Assembly (NCBI GenBank): GCA_036012125.1
Contig: DASCOS010000013.1
Coordinates: 124,001 to 188,000, forward strand
DNA: 64,000 nucleotides
Reading direction: 5' to 3'
From: Vicinamibacterales bacterium
GTDB lineage: Bacteria; Acidobacteriota; Vicinamibacteria; Vicinamibacterales; UBA823
The notes beneath the pieces are model-generated. The model did no database searches. It had not been told where the DNA came from and saw only the letters and a list, made by a program, of their open reading frames with translations. Below are positions 1 to 7,974 of this stretch, one piece after another. Each line of letters starts with the position of its first letter. Position 1 is the first letter of the stretch. Both the position numbers and the translations under genes were made by a program.

Positions 1-1
1 C

Positions 2-676
2 GCTCCGTTCATTGGCATTGCGCTTGTTCTTGACACTCTGGATGGGCGAATCGCTCGGCTAATGAAAGCCACTAGTGCGTTTGGGGTCGAATTTGACTCG
101 TTGGCAGACATTGTCTCCTTTGGTTTGGCCCCGGCGGTCTTAGTGTGTGCTTGGGGCCTAACGCCTTTTGGACAATTAGGCTGGGCTGCAGGCTTTTTGT
201 ATCTTGTGGCGGCGGGAACTCGATTGGCGCGTTTTAATATTCAGAGGGGAACGTTAGATAAGCGTTATTTTGTTGGAATGCCAAGCCCGGCAGCTGCCTG
301 TGTGCTTGCGGCGACGGTGTTTGCTTTTCCGACTCCTTCGGTTGGTGCAATTGAGGCATTACCGATCTTCCTGGTAATACTAGTTCCTGCCTCTTTGATG
401 ATCACGACCTTGAGATTTCGTAGTTTTAAAGAGGTTAATCTCGGCCATCGGCGTTCGTACGTGCCGCTCATCGCCATTGCGGGTGTAATCGCGGTAATTA
501 ACGCGCACCCCCCATTCGTCTTAGCAGGGATGGCATACATCTATCTTGCCTCCGGACCGGTTGAAGAACTCCTTAGTCGAGTTGAAGTGCGTAGAAAATC
601 TGCAGCCGACGAAGCTGACGATAATAGTAGGAATACTGCGACGGGTGATACTGCTAATCGCCCTCATTTTCATTAA
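2..676 (+). CDS. pssA: CDP-diacylglycerol--serine O-phosphatidyltransferase (5' truncated by window edge)
   Basis: Membrane enzyme that joins CDP-diacylglycerol and serine to make phosphatidylserine, the precursor of phosphatidylethanolamine. The reading frame is open from base 2, and the first visible residues already belong to the family core, so the N-terminus lies upstream of the window. The CDP-alcohol phosphotransferase signature D-G-x2-A-R-x8-G-x3-D-x3-D is complete at about bases 53-136, including both catalytic aspartates. Several hydrophobic segments follow, and a hydrophilic tail of about 30 residues (rich in Asp, Asn and Arg) ends the protein. The ATG at 62 falls inside the signature and cannot be the true start. 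The gene ends 19 bases before the convergent propeller gene. The subtype (serine rather than glycerol phosphate acceptor) rests on the overall pattern and is likely, not proven. Confidence 0.85.
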   Translation, partial: APFIGIALVLDTLDGRIARLMKATSAFGVEFDSLADIVSFGLAPAVLVCAWGLTPFGQLGWAAGFLYLVAAGTRLARFNIQRGTLDKRYFVGMPSPAAACVLAATVFAFPTPSVGAIEALPIFLVILVPASLMITTLRFRSFKEVNLGHRRSYVPLIAIAGVIAVINAHPPFVLAGMAYIYLASGPVEELLSRVEVRRKSAADEADDNSRNTATGDTANRPHFH

Positions 677-695
677 GAGCAGGCGAACGAGCCTT

Positions 696-2414
696 TTACG
701 AGGATTTGTTCGGAACGCCTAGTAGTTGACCGGGCGTCTTCGTTAGTGGCGTAAGAAGTACTTCGTCGTTTACAGACCCAACAACAATCCAACCATCATC
801 CCAAAAGATCTCTAAACCTCGCGTGAGATCTTCGACTGACATCTGAATTCCGGGTAATAGGTTGAACGGTGCAAGTTGGCGTTCGGCCGGACCTCCACGC
901 CCGGGGAGCGCGGCCAAGCCAGTTGTCAGTGGTGGTGTAAAGCGTAATCCTGGAGGATGATCTAGGGATTCAAGATCCTTAGTGATCTCGAACATGCCTG
1001 GTAAGTTTGTCAAATCGACTGTTCCATTGCGGAGGGGCTTAATTAACCACTCGGGGACTTCATGATTGGCTTCTGTTAATGACGAGGTAGGGTGCATTCC
1101 TGGTATGTATGGCTGCGGCGTAAGTGGTAAAGCCTTTGCCGAGATGTAACTATGCAACTCCCCAGCGCCCGTGAGAAGCACGAACTCTGCTTTTGAAGCT
1201 CCTTCGGCTTGTAGAATGATCGGAGGGGCGGCAAGTTCAGTCGATATTTCCAACGCCTCGCCCAACTCAACAGCATTCAACTCATCAGAATCCTCAGACT
1301 CCGTCTCTTCCGCATTCTCCGCAGTCGAGGCGCTTTCCTCTGATTCCTCGGCCATTAAAAGATCGGTCTCTCCAGGCTGAAGTGGTTCCAGCATCGGGGC
1401 GCTTGAAAAGTCTCCAGCAGTTTCGCCAGTCTGAGAATAAATGAGATGGAGCGGAAGCGTTCGGCCTGAAATCATGAGTGCATCGCCAAACTGGACGAGG
1501 CCTCCCACTGGCCTAGTGGGAAGATCCTGCTTCCATAATTGAACGCCCGATTTTCGTGCAAGAGCGCGTAATTGATTATCTAGTGAAACAAAGTAAATGG
1601 TCTCCGAATCAACTACTGGCGCGCCAACTATGTCTCCACCCGTTCTCCAACGCCAACGGATTCGCCCGTCGGATTGATCCATCGCATACAGAAAATTATC
1701 AGTGGTGCCTACGTAGAGTTGATCATAGGCAACGGTAATGGGTCCGGGAGCGCCCCCGAGTTGTCGCTCCCAGAGCACGGTTCCGCTCGAAAGTTCTAAG
1801 GCCGCAATGGCGCCATTGTCTTGGGGGACATACAGATGATTGTCATCAACGGTGGGAGGAAGGACCGCGGCTGAGAGTTCCTGAGTCCAGATCGGTCGTC
1901 CTGTGGATCGTGCATGTGCTGAGACGAACCCGGTAACGAGTCCGATGATCAGCCAGTCTGGATTCGAATATACCTCTGTAGAGGCAGGATCCGGGAGGTC
2001 GACATGCCACTTTTCGGCACCGGACACCGCCCATAGTGCGCGGACCTTCTTGTCATTGACGACGAAGACGGTGTCTCCAGAGGGAGTGGGACGGAAATCA
2101 ACTTGCTGTTCCACTGTCCATTGGACGATTCCGTCGAACCGGGACACGGCTACGAATTGATCGTTCCGCAACGGGATATAGAGAAAGGTCTCGTCGCCCG
2201 CAGGAAGACCGGCAGGGGCCGCCGGTAGGGTAGTCTGCCAGTTGTAGCCGACTGGAAAGATGGATGGGGCAAGAATCTCTTCAGGGGATGAATCCTGACC
2301 TATAGCTGAGGCCGCGAGAACAGCCATCAAGAGCGTGCTCACAGTAAATAACAGCCGATGCCTTAACGGGCGGCTCTTGGACGAGTGCGATGACCTCAAC
2401 AAAATCTGAAGCAC
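696..2414 (-). CDS. Secreted PQQ-type beta-propeller protein (BamB-like repeats) with acidic insert
   Basis: Exported protein built of PQQ/BamB-type propeller repeats; blades with the G-x-[IV]-x-W pattern recur (for example GIVQWTV, GTVLWERQL, GRIRWRWRT, GVQLWKQ). Such propellers act as scaffolds, as in BamB, or bind cofactors; no catalytic residue identifies an enzyme. A hydrophobic stretch ending at Ala-Gln (about 2290-2350) looks like a signal peptide. The frame is open to an ATG at 2483, but that would overlap guaA and put some 35 residues before the signal peptide. A GTG at 2414 (572 aa, chosen) or a TTG at 2399 fits better. Between the propeller and the C-terminal part lies a Ser/Glu-rich acidic low-complexity segment (about 1270-1380). 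The role is unknown. It is divergent from guaA and convergent with pssA. Confidence 0.75.
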   Translation of the reverse strand: MLQILLRSSHSSKSRPLRHRLLFTVSTLLMAVLAASAIGQDSSPEEILAPSIFPVGYNWQTTLPAAPAGLPAGDETFLYIPLRNDQFVAVSRFDGIVQWTVEQQVDFRPTPSGDTVFVVNDKKVRALWAVSGAEKWHVDLPDPASTEVYSNPDWLIIGLVTGFVSAHARSTGRPIWTQELSAAVLPPTVDDNHLYVPQDNGAIAALELSSGTVLWERQLGGAPGPITVAYDQLYVGTTDNFLYAMDQSDGRIRWRWRTGGDIVGAPVVDSETIYFVSLDNQLRALARKSGVQLWKQDLPTRPVGGLVQFGDALMISGRTLPLHLIYSQTGETAGDFSSAPMLEPLQPGETDLLMAEESEESASTAENAEETESEDSDELNAVELGEALEISTELAAPPIILQAEGASKAEFVLLTGAGELHSYISAKALPLTPQPYIPGMHPTSSLTEANHEVPEWLIKPLRNGTVDLTNLPGMFEITKDLESLDHPPGLRFTPPLTTGLAALPGRGGPAERQLAPFNLLPGIQMSVEDLTRGLEIFWDDGWIVVGSVNDEVLLTPLTKTPGQLLGVPNKSS

Positions 2415-2471
2415 CCCGTTATAATATCCTCGAATCGGTCGAAGAGTGCCCCAAGCTGGTTGTTTAATCGC

Positions 2472-4010
2472 GTGACACACCAAACACTGGTCGTCCTTGA
2501 TTTCGGCTCTCAGTACACGCAGTTGATCGCACGTCGGCTGCGTGAATTATCGGTGTATGCCGAGATTGTTCCATTCAACATATCCATAAACGATTTAGCT
2601 GCGCGTAATCCCGTCGGAATAATTTTGTCGGGCGGGCCTAAATCGATTTCTGACCGAGACGCTCCTAAGTGCGATCCGGAACTGTTTAAGATGACCGTAC
2701 CGACCCTGGGTATTTGCTATGGCATGCAGGCGATGACGGACGCTCTCGGTGGCGCGGTTCTTCCTGCACCGCAGCGAGAATACGGTAGCGCGGTGGTTCG
2801 GCCGGAGAATGAAAGGGTGATGTTTCGTGGCCTTCCGGACTCCTTTAAGGTCTGGGCAAGTCACGGAGACTTGGTAGCAACGGCACCCCCAGGATTCTCT
2901 ATCACGGCTACTAGTAAGAATGCTCCGGTCGCCGCTATGGAGCACGCCGACCGTGGATTGTACGGTTTGCTGTTTCACCCTGAGGTCGTTCATACGGAAC
3001 ATGGTAGCGACATACTTGAAAACTTTGCGAGGGAGATTTGCGGTTGTGTAGGGGACTGGACCATGACCTCATTTGTCCAAGAAACCGTCGAGCATATTCA
3101 AGAGCAGGTAGGGGAGTCACGGGTCTTGTGTGCGCTCAGTGGAGGCGTGGATTCTACGGTCGTAGCCCTATTACTTCATCGTGCCATCGGTGACCGACTT
3201 ACTTGCATATTTGTGGACAATGGCGTGTTACGCGCCGATGAAGCTGCCGAGGTTCGTCAGCGCTTTTCTGAGAAATTGGGTTTACCAGTTGCGTTTGCAG
3301 ATGCATCACAGTTGTTTTTGGAACGGCTCAAAGGCGTGACTGATCCTGAAGAGAAGCGGATGATCATTGGCAAGGCGTTCATTGAGGTGTTTGAAACAAA
3401 AGCTGGCGAACTCGGACCGTTTAAGTTTTTAGCGCAGGGCACGCTCTACCCAGACGTAATCGAAAGCGTATCGGTTGTTGGGCCCTCAGTCCCAATTAAG
3501 AGCCACCACAACGTTGGGGGGCTACCAATAGAGATGCAATTCTCCTTGATCGAACCAGTGCGTCAGCTTTTTAAGGATGAGGTTAGACAGGTGGGCATTG
3601 AATTGGGTGTTGACGAAGCATTTGTGTGGAGGCAGCCCTTTCCCGGTCCCGGTTTGGCGGTGCGAATACTCGGCGAGGTAACCCCAGACCGATTAAGATT
3701 GTTACGCGAGGCAGACGCTATCGTTACGAAAGAGATTAGGGAGGCTGGATGGTATCGGAAGGTGTGGCAGTCGTTTCCGGTGCTCCTGCCGATTCGAAGT
3801 GTTGGGGTAATGGGCGACGAGCGGACTTACGAATATACCGTGGCGATCCGAGTAGTTCAGAGCCTTGACGGCATGACAGCGGACTGGGTGCCCTTACCCG
3901 CTGAGTTGTTGTCTAGAATGTCATCTCGAATTGTGAACGAGGTGAAGGGAATCAATCGGGTAGTCTACGACATTACCTCAAAGCCGCCATCAACGATTGA
4001 GTGGGAATGA
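2472..4010 (+). CDS. guaA: GMP synthase (glutamine-hydrolysing)
   Basis: Cytosolic enzyme that aminates XMP to GMP with ATP and glutamine, the last step of guanine nucleotide synthesis. Three domains are visible. The N-terminal class I glutamine amidotransferase has the nucleophile Cys in GICYGMQ and the His/Glu pair in FHPEV. The ATP pyrophosphatase domain has the P-loop SGGVDST near base 3140. The C-terminal dimerisation domain ends in the usual SKPPSTIEWE. Length (about 512 aa) is normal. The frame is open to an ATG at 2460, but family proteins begin close to the THQ-LVVLDFGSQYTQ segment, so the GTG at 2472 is preferred. It is divergent from the propeller gene. Confidence 0.96.
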   Translation: MTHQTLVVLDFGSQYTQLIARRLRELSVYAEIVPFNISINDLAARNPVGIILSGGPKSISDRDAPKCDPELFKMTVPTLGICYGMQAMTDALGGAVLPAPQREYGSAVVRPENERVMFRGLPDSFKVWASHGDLVATAPPGFSITATSKNAPVAAMEHADRGLYGLLFHPEVVHTEHGSDILENFAREICGCVGDWTMTSFVQETVEHIQEQVGESRVLCALSGGVDSTVVALLLHRAIGDRLTCIFVDNGVLRADEAAEVRQRFSEKLGLPVAFADASQLFLERLKGVTDPEEKRMIIGKAFIEVFETKAGELGPFKFLAQGTLYPDVIESVSVVGPSVPIKSHHNVGGLPIEMQFSLIEPVRQLFKDEVRQVGIELGVDEAFVWRQPFPGPGLAVRILGEVTPDRLRLLREADAIVTKEIREAGWYRKVWQSFPVLLPIRSVGVMGDERTYEYTVAIRVVQSLDGMTADWVPLPAELLSRMSSRIVNEVKGINRVVYDITSKPPSTIEWE

Positions 4011-4061
4011 GGGTATGCTCTGAAACCCTATAGTACTTGGATACCAGGGAGAATTATATTC

Positions 4062-4913
4062 ATGAAAAACACTATCAAGCACCTGTTACTTTGGACATCA
4101 ATATTGCTTGTCACCGCCTGTGGTGAGCCGCAGACAATGCAGGCTGATAGTGCTGAGATAGCGGAAGTTAACTATCATAATTCAACGCTAATCGTCGATG
4201 AACACCCCGGATTGGCTACAGGTGGTACCCAGAACTTTCCTCCGGGTCGAATTGTGCACTATGCGGAAAATGGCGAAGTTATTATTGAATCCAATATGTT
4301 GAAAATGCCACATGATGCATGGAGTATGCAGGACGGTACTTATTGGGTCAGCTTGATACGTGAAAATGCACTATGGCACATTAATACCAATAGTGAGGTT
4401 TTAGGAGTTTTGCCTATCGGTGTTTATCCAACTTCTTTTTCGGTACTTGAAAATGGCAATATCTTGGTATCAGGGTGGGATGATGATCATCCAGGTCTCG
4501 TACGCGAATATGATCCTACTGGCGATATTGTCTGGCGAGTAGAGGATTTAGTATGGCCATGGAAAGCGCAGCGCCTTGCAAATGGTAATACTATGATTGC
4601 AGATGCTGGATCCAACCGAGTCTTTGAAGTTGCCCCGGATGGCACAATAGTGTGGGAGTTTAGTGGGCTTGCTCCAGAGAAAAACGAACTTTTTGAGCAC
4701 CTCGGCCCCACTTATGTTGATCGAATTGATAATGGAAATACTTTAATTTCTGGACGTGGTGTGGACAGGATTATAGAAGTGGATCAAGCCGGAGACATTA
4801 TTTGGGAGGTAGGTGCACCACTTATCGATGCTCAGTTTCGAAAACGCGATAAAATATGGGAGGAAAGGACACCTCCAGAAACCCTTATAAACACAGGGTT
4901 TCTTCAGAAATAA
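4062..4913 (+). CDS. Lipoprotein with arylsulfotransferase-like beta-propeller
   Basis: Predicted lipoprotein of 283 aa: a short basic N-terminus, a hydrophobic stretch and a lipobox (VTAC, Cys20) show export and lipid anchoring. The mature part has propeller repeats with recurring G-N-T-L/M-I-x-[DG]-x-G and D-G-x-I-V-W motifs, the pattern of ASST-type (arylsulfotransferase) and NHL-type propellers. I do not see convincing catalytic histidines for sulfotransfer, so the enzymatic role is open. A GGGAG ribosome site lies about 10 bases before the ATG. Base composition is intermediate between guaA and the clearly AT-rich genes that follow, so it marks the left part of that block. Confidence 0.7.
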   Translation: MKNTIKHLLLWTSILLVTACGEPQTMQADSAEIAEVNYHNSTLIVDEHPGLATGGTQNFPPGRIVHYAENGEVIIESNMLKMPHDAWSMQDGTYWVSLIRENALWHINTNSEVLGVLPIGVYPTSFSVLENGNILVSGWDDDHPGLVREYDPTGDIVWRVEDLVWPWKAQRLANGNTMIADAGSNRVFEVAPDGTIVWEFSGLAPEKNELFEHLGPTYVDRIDNGNTLISGRGVDRIIEVDQAGDIIWEVGAPLIDAQFRKRDKIWEERTPPETLINTGFLQK

Positions 4914-4977
4914 CTACAACAAACTAACAACAAACATCTACCTTAGATGCTTGTTTTTCTCGGTCTATAATATTCAA

Positions 4978-6714
4978 GTGACCGGTGCTGAATACATCGC
5001 AGCCTTCTTGGAAAAGCAGAACTGTAAGAACATTTTCTTAGTTACAGGCGGTGCTTGCGCTTTTATCGTAGATGCAATTTCAAGGAATCCTTCATTAAGA
5101 TATATCCCAATGCAACATGAGCAGGCAGCTGCTATGGCGGCTGATGTTGCATGGAAAATAAATAGATCAGTAGGGGTTACAGTTGCAACTAGCGGACCAG
5201 GTGCAACTAACTTAATCACAGGAATAGCTTGTTCCTATTTTGATTCGATTCCAACTATTCATATAACTGGTCAAGTTAATCAAAAGGAAAAGTTCCCTTT
5301 TAAGGGTGCCAAAGTGAGACAGGCAGGCTTTCAAGAAACTAATATAGTTGACCTGGTTAAACCTATTACTAAATATTCGGTCCAAGTTAATAATGCGGAA
5401 GAGCTAAAATTGGAACTTGCTAAGGCCTATTCGATAGCCTTAGAAGATAGAAAGGGTCCAGTTTTAATAGATGTCCCTATGGATGTTCAGCAAGAAGAAG
5501 TTAACGATGAAGTGCTGATACCAGAGTTAGCACTAGAACACTTTGATTTAGATGTCTGTAGGACAACAATAGAAGACTTTTTTAAAGATTCAAATCAACC
5601 ACTCGTTTTATTAGGAGCAGGGCCGGGGCTGTCAGATCAATCTGAAGAGGTTGTAGAATGGCTGGCTTTAAACTCAATCCCATTTGTATCAAGTTGGAAT
5701 GGAATGTGTTTTATTAAGTCTGATAATAAAAATTATTATGGAAACATTGGAGTCTATGGAAATCGAGGAGCTAATTTTATCCTTCAGAGTTGTGACAAGC
5801 TTTTAGTCTTAGGAAGTAGGTTAGATAACAGGCAAAGAGGAAGTGATGTGGATACGTTTGCCCCTCGAGCAGATGTTCTAGTAATAGATGTAGACGAAGA
5901 AGAGCTAAAAAAGCATTTAAATGAACCCAGATATAGAATTCAAAAGTTTAATTTTAAGTTTTCTAAAGATCTTTTTAGGAATTGTTCTGTTCGTTTTTCT
6001 AAAGATAATATTCAATGGAAAAAGTTTTGCAACGATATCAAAACAAAGTATTTTGGGAAATGTCCAAGCACCTCTTCTATAGAATATAAGAGCACCGATC
6101 CCTATGAAGTGGTTAAAAGAATCAATGGGCTTATAAAATCAGATTCAATAGTTACCGTAGATGATGGGGCCAATTTATGCTGGGTTTTCCAAGCTTTTGA
6201 AAGATCAGACCAAACTATATTTACAGCTGGTGGAAATTCACCAATGGGGTATTCTTTTCCTGCAGCGATAGGCTCAGCTATTCAATCTTCTGATAGACAA
6301 ATAATATGCTTTACAGGTGACGGTAGTATGCAAATGAATATTCAAGAGCTTCAAACAATGTCTCATCATAGATTACCAATTAAATTATTTATCTTAAATA
6401 ATTTTGGATATGGAATCATCAAGCAATTTCAAGATACTTGGTTTGAAGGAAGGCATGAAGCTTCCGGTAAAGGGTATAGTCAACCAGATTTTGAAAAAAT
6501 AGCTGATGCTTACAATATCTCTTATAGAAAAATATCTAATCCTGAAGATATTATTAAAGAAGATTTAGATTCAAAAGAAGGGATTATCTTCGACGTAATT
6601 TTGCATCCAAATACATTGATAGAACCAAAAATAGATAGTGGGAATCCGTTACATAACATGTCTCCTTATTTGGATCTAGATTCAGATTCTTTAGAGAAAA
6701 AGTATTTAAAATAA
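4978..6714 (+). CDS. Thiamine-diphosphate-dependent enzyme, acetolactate synthase large-subunit-like
   Basis: A TPP enzyme of the acetolactate synthase/pyruvate oxidase superfamily, 578 aa from the GTG at 4978. The frame is open to a TTG at 4951, but family alignment favours the start just before the TGAEYIAAFL helix. The N-terminal Pyr domain has the activating Glu48 in the MQHEQAAAMA motif. The central domain is of the Rossmann type. The C-terminal PP domain has the TPP/Mg motif GDGS at 447 followed by Asn-Asn at 474-475. It may make acetolactate, but no regulatory small subunit is beside it. Its partner 33 bases downstream is a PhyH-type oxygenase, so a role in making a special carbonyl or branched product is equally possible. 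Codon use is AT-rich, unlike dnaE or guaA. Confidence 0.85.
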   Translation: MTGAEYIAAFLEKQNCKNIFLVTGGACAFIVDAISRNPSLRYIPMQHEQAAAMAADVAWKINRSVGVTVATSGPGATNLITGIACSYFDSIPTIHITGQVNQKEKFPFKGAKVRQAGFQETNIVDLVKPITKYSVQVNNAEELKLELAKAYSIALEDRKGPVLIDVPMDVQQEEVNDEVLIPELALEHFDLDVCRTTIEDFFKDSNQPLVLLGAGPGLSDQSEEVVEWLALNSIPFVSSWNGMCFIKSDNKNYYGNIGVYGNRGANFILQSCDKLLVLGSRLDNRQRGSDVDTFAPRADVLVIDVDEEELKKHLNEPRYRIQKFNFKFSKDLFRNCSVRFSKDNIQWKKFCNDIKTKYFGKCPSTSSIEYKSTDPYEVVKRINGLIKSDSIVTVDDGANLCWVFQAFERSDQTIFTAGGNSPMGYSFPAAIGSAIQSSDRQIICFTGDGSMQMNIQELQTMSHHRLPIKLFILNNFGYGIIKQFQDTWFEGRHEASGKGYSQPDFEKIADAYNISYRKISNPEDIIKEDLDSKEGIIFDVILHPNTLIEPKIDSGNPLHNMSPYLDLDSDSLEKKYLK

Positions 6715-6747
6715 GTTTTAAGATCAATTTGAAGTTAATAGGGTCAT

Positions 6748-7608
6748 ATGCAGGAAGAGTTTTCTAAATTAAATCAAAGCCATCTTTCCACTTTAAAAGA
6801 GGAAGGAGTACTTGTGCTTCCAGATTTAATTTCCGAGCAGACCATAGATCTGATCAATAAAGAGACATCGCCGTGGTTAGAAAAGATAGGTTTTAACCAT
6901 AGAACATCTTCCCTGATTATGGGAAACAATCAATGGATAGAACACCTTGGGATATGCAGTTTGGCTGCTCTCAAATTCGCGCTTGATGAGCAATTTATCA
7001 ATTTTTTAGAGGATTATTTCGGAACAAGTGTAACCTTAAAATCGTTTAGTCTACAAAGAAAGATTTTTCCTGAGAAAGGTATAAGGTTCCATAGAGAGAT
7101 AGGAGAGGGCCTGAACGTTTTTCTTTTTTTAACGAATCCAAGTGAGAAAACAGGTGTTACTGAATTTCTTAAAAAATCCCAGAACACAGAAATAGAAGAG
7201 AGTTATTTATTAAGAAATGAAGTTGATGATGCAATATATATGGATGTAGAAAAATCACCATTTAAATCGAAACCTCTTTTTCAACCAACCGGAGGTAAAG
7301 GTACACTGGTGATTTTTCATCGCGGAATCTGGCATCGATTGCCAAAATTTCAAGCACCTGGTCGAACAGTGCTCATTATGCAATATTTCCAAAAAGATTC
7401 TCCTGCTAAAGATCATTTGGTAAGAAATAGTTTTTTGCAATCTTTGTCTGATCGGCAAAGGGAAGTTTATTTGTCTAACTGCTCTTCCGCTTCTTTGCCT
7501 AGTTTAGTTGAGCTTGGGTCTGATCCAGGCCATATGGGAGTCTACAATATAGCTACTTGGAAGAAATTAGCATATTTTCTTAGGTATAAATTGCTTTCAA
7601 AAGTTTAA
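6748..7608 (+). CDS. Phytanoyl-CoA dioxygenase (PhyH)-like Fe(II)/2-oxoglutarate oxygenase
   Basis: A 286 aa protein with the layout of PhyH-type non-haem iron oxygenases. The N-terminal LKEEGVLVLPDLIS segment is typical. The first metal motif is His115-Arg-Glu117, and the second metal His is in FHRGIWHR (His196), followed by an Arg in APGRTVLIMQY that would bind 2-oxoglutarate. The acidic ligand is Glu instead of the usual Asp. The family hydroxylates or otherwise oxidises small molecules and lipids; the substrate is unknown. It starts at an ATG 33 bases after the TPP enzyme on the same strand, so the two are probably co-transcribed. AT-rich codon use marks it as part of the acquired block. 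Confidence 0.7.
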   Translation: MQEEFSKLNQSHLSTLKEEGVLVLPDLISEQTIDLINKETSPWLEKIGFNHRTSSLIMGNNQWIEHLGICSLAALKFALDEQFINFLEDYFGTSVTLKSFSLQRKIFPEKGIRFHREIGEGLNVFLFLTNPSEKTGVTEFLKKSQNTEIEESYLLRNEVDDAIYMDVEKSPFKSKPLFQPTGGKGTLVIFHRGIWHRLPKFQAPGRTVLIMQYFQKDSPAKDHLVRNSFLQSLSDRQREVYLSNCSSASLPSLVELGSDPGHMGVYNIATWKKLAYFLRYKLLSKV

Positions 7609-7974
7609 ATATCTTTTTAGGGTTAGCCATTGAATGATTCGGAAAAACTTTGGATAGTAAAAAAGTACCAAAATAACTTGTCACAAGTACCCGCACAACG
7701 TCTCTAACAACATTTCCTATTAAATACATACATAGACATTAGTAAATATTAGTGTTTGTGTATGACTTTCTGTGGCAAATAGACACAACTAAGACAAATA
7801 CACAAAAGTATCGGTGCCATGGATCATTTATGGCACCGTTTTTTCTAGTTAGTTTAAACTCTTACTCTGTTGAACTTGGAACGCGTGTCTCTCGCTTTCA
7901 AAAGAGTGTTTAAGTGATTTCATTGAAGGTGTTTACTGGGCAGTTGAGAGGAAATAGCTAGATTATTGATTGCC
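7609..7974. other. Intergenic region before dnaE
   Basis: About 365 bases without a gene. It is AT-rich up to the terminator at 7812-7844 and less so after it. A 13-base perfect palindrome (ACTTGT-C-ACAAGT, 7676-7688) lies shortly after the PhyH-like gene; its role is unknown. The dnaE promoter is presumably between 7845 and 7960, but I see no clear sigma70 boxes. GAGAGG at 7945-7951 may serve as a ribosome site. Confidence 0.5.
7812..7844 (+). terminator. Strong Rho-independent terminator
   Basis: A perfect 9-bp stem (CGGTGCCAT at 7812-7820 paired with ATGGCACCG at 7830-7838), a 9-base loop and a run of six T (7839-7844). It ends transcription of the AT-rich block before dnaE. Confidence 0.88.

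Larger units (their letters stand above)
4020..7850. other. AT-rich block, likely horizontally acquired
   Basis: From the end of guaA to the terminator before dnaE the DNA is clearly richer in A+T than its surroundings, most strongly from 4950 to 7800, where third codon positions are mostly A or T (AAA, TTA, AGA, ATA are common). The flanking housekeeping genes use G/C-ending codons much more. No transposase, integrase, tRNA or flanking repeat was seen at the borders. The block interrupts two core gene runs and holds two metabolic enzymes and a lipoprotein. The composition difference is seen directly; transfer is the inference. Confidence 0.6.

Noticed and set aside
7830-7846. Possible sigma-54 promoter (TGGCAC start)
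   Set aside because: No -12 GC element at the right distance; the bases are the second arm and T-run of the terminator.
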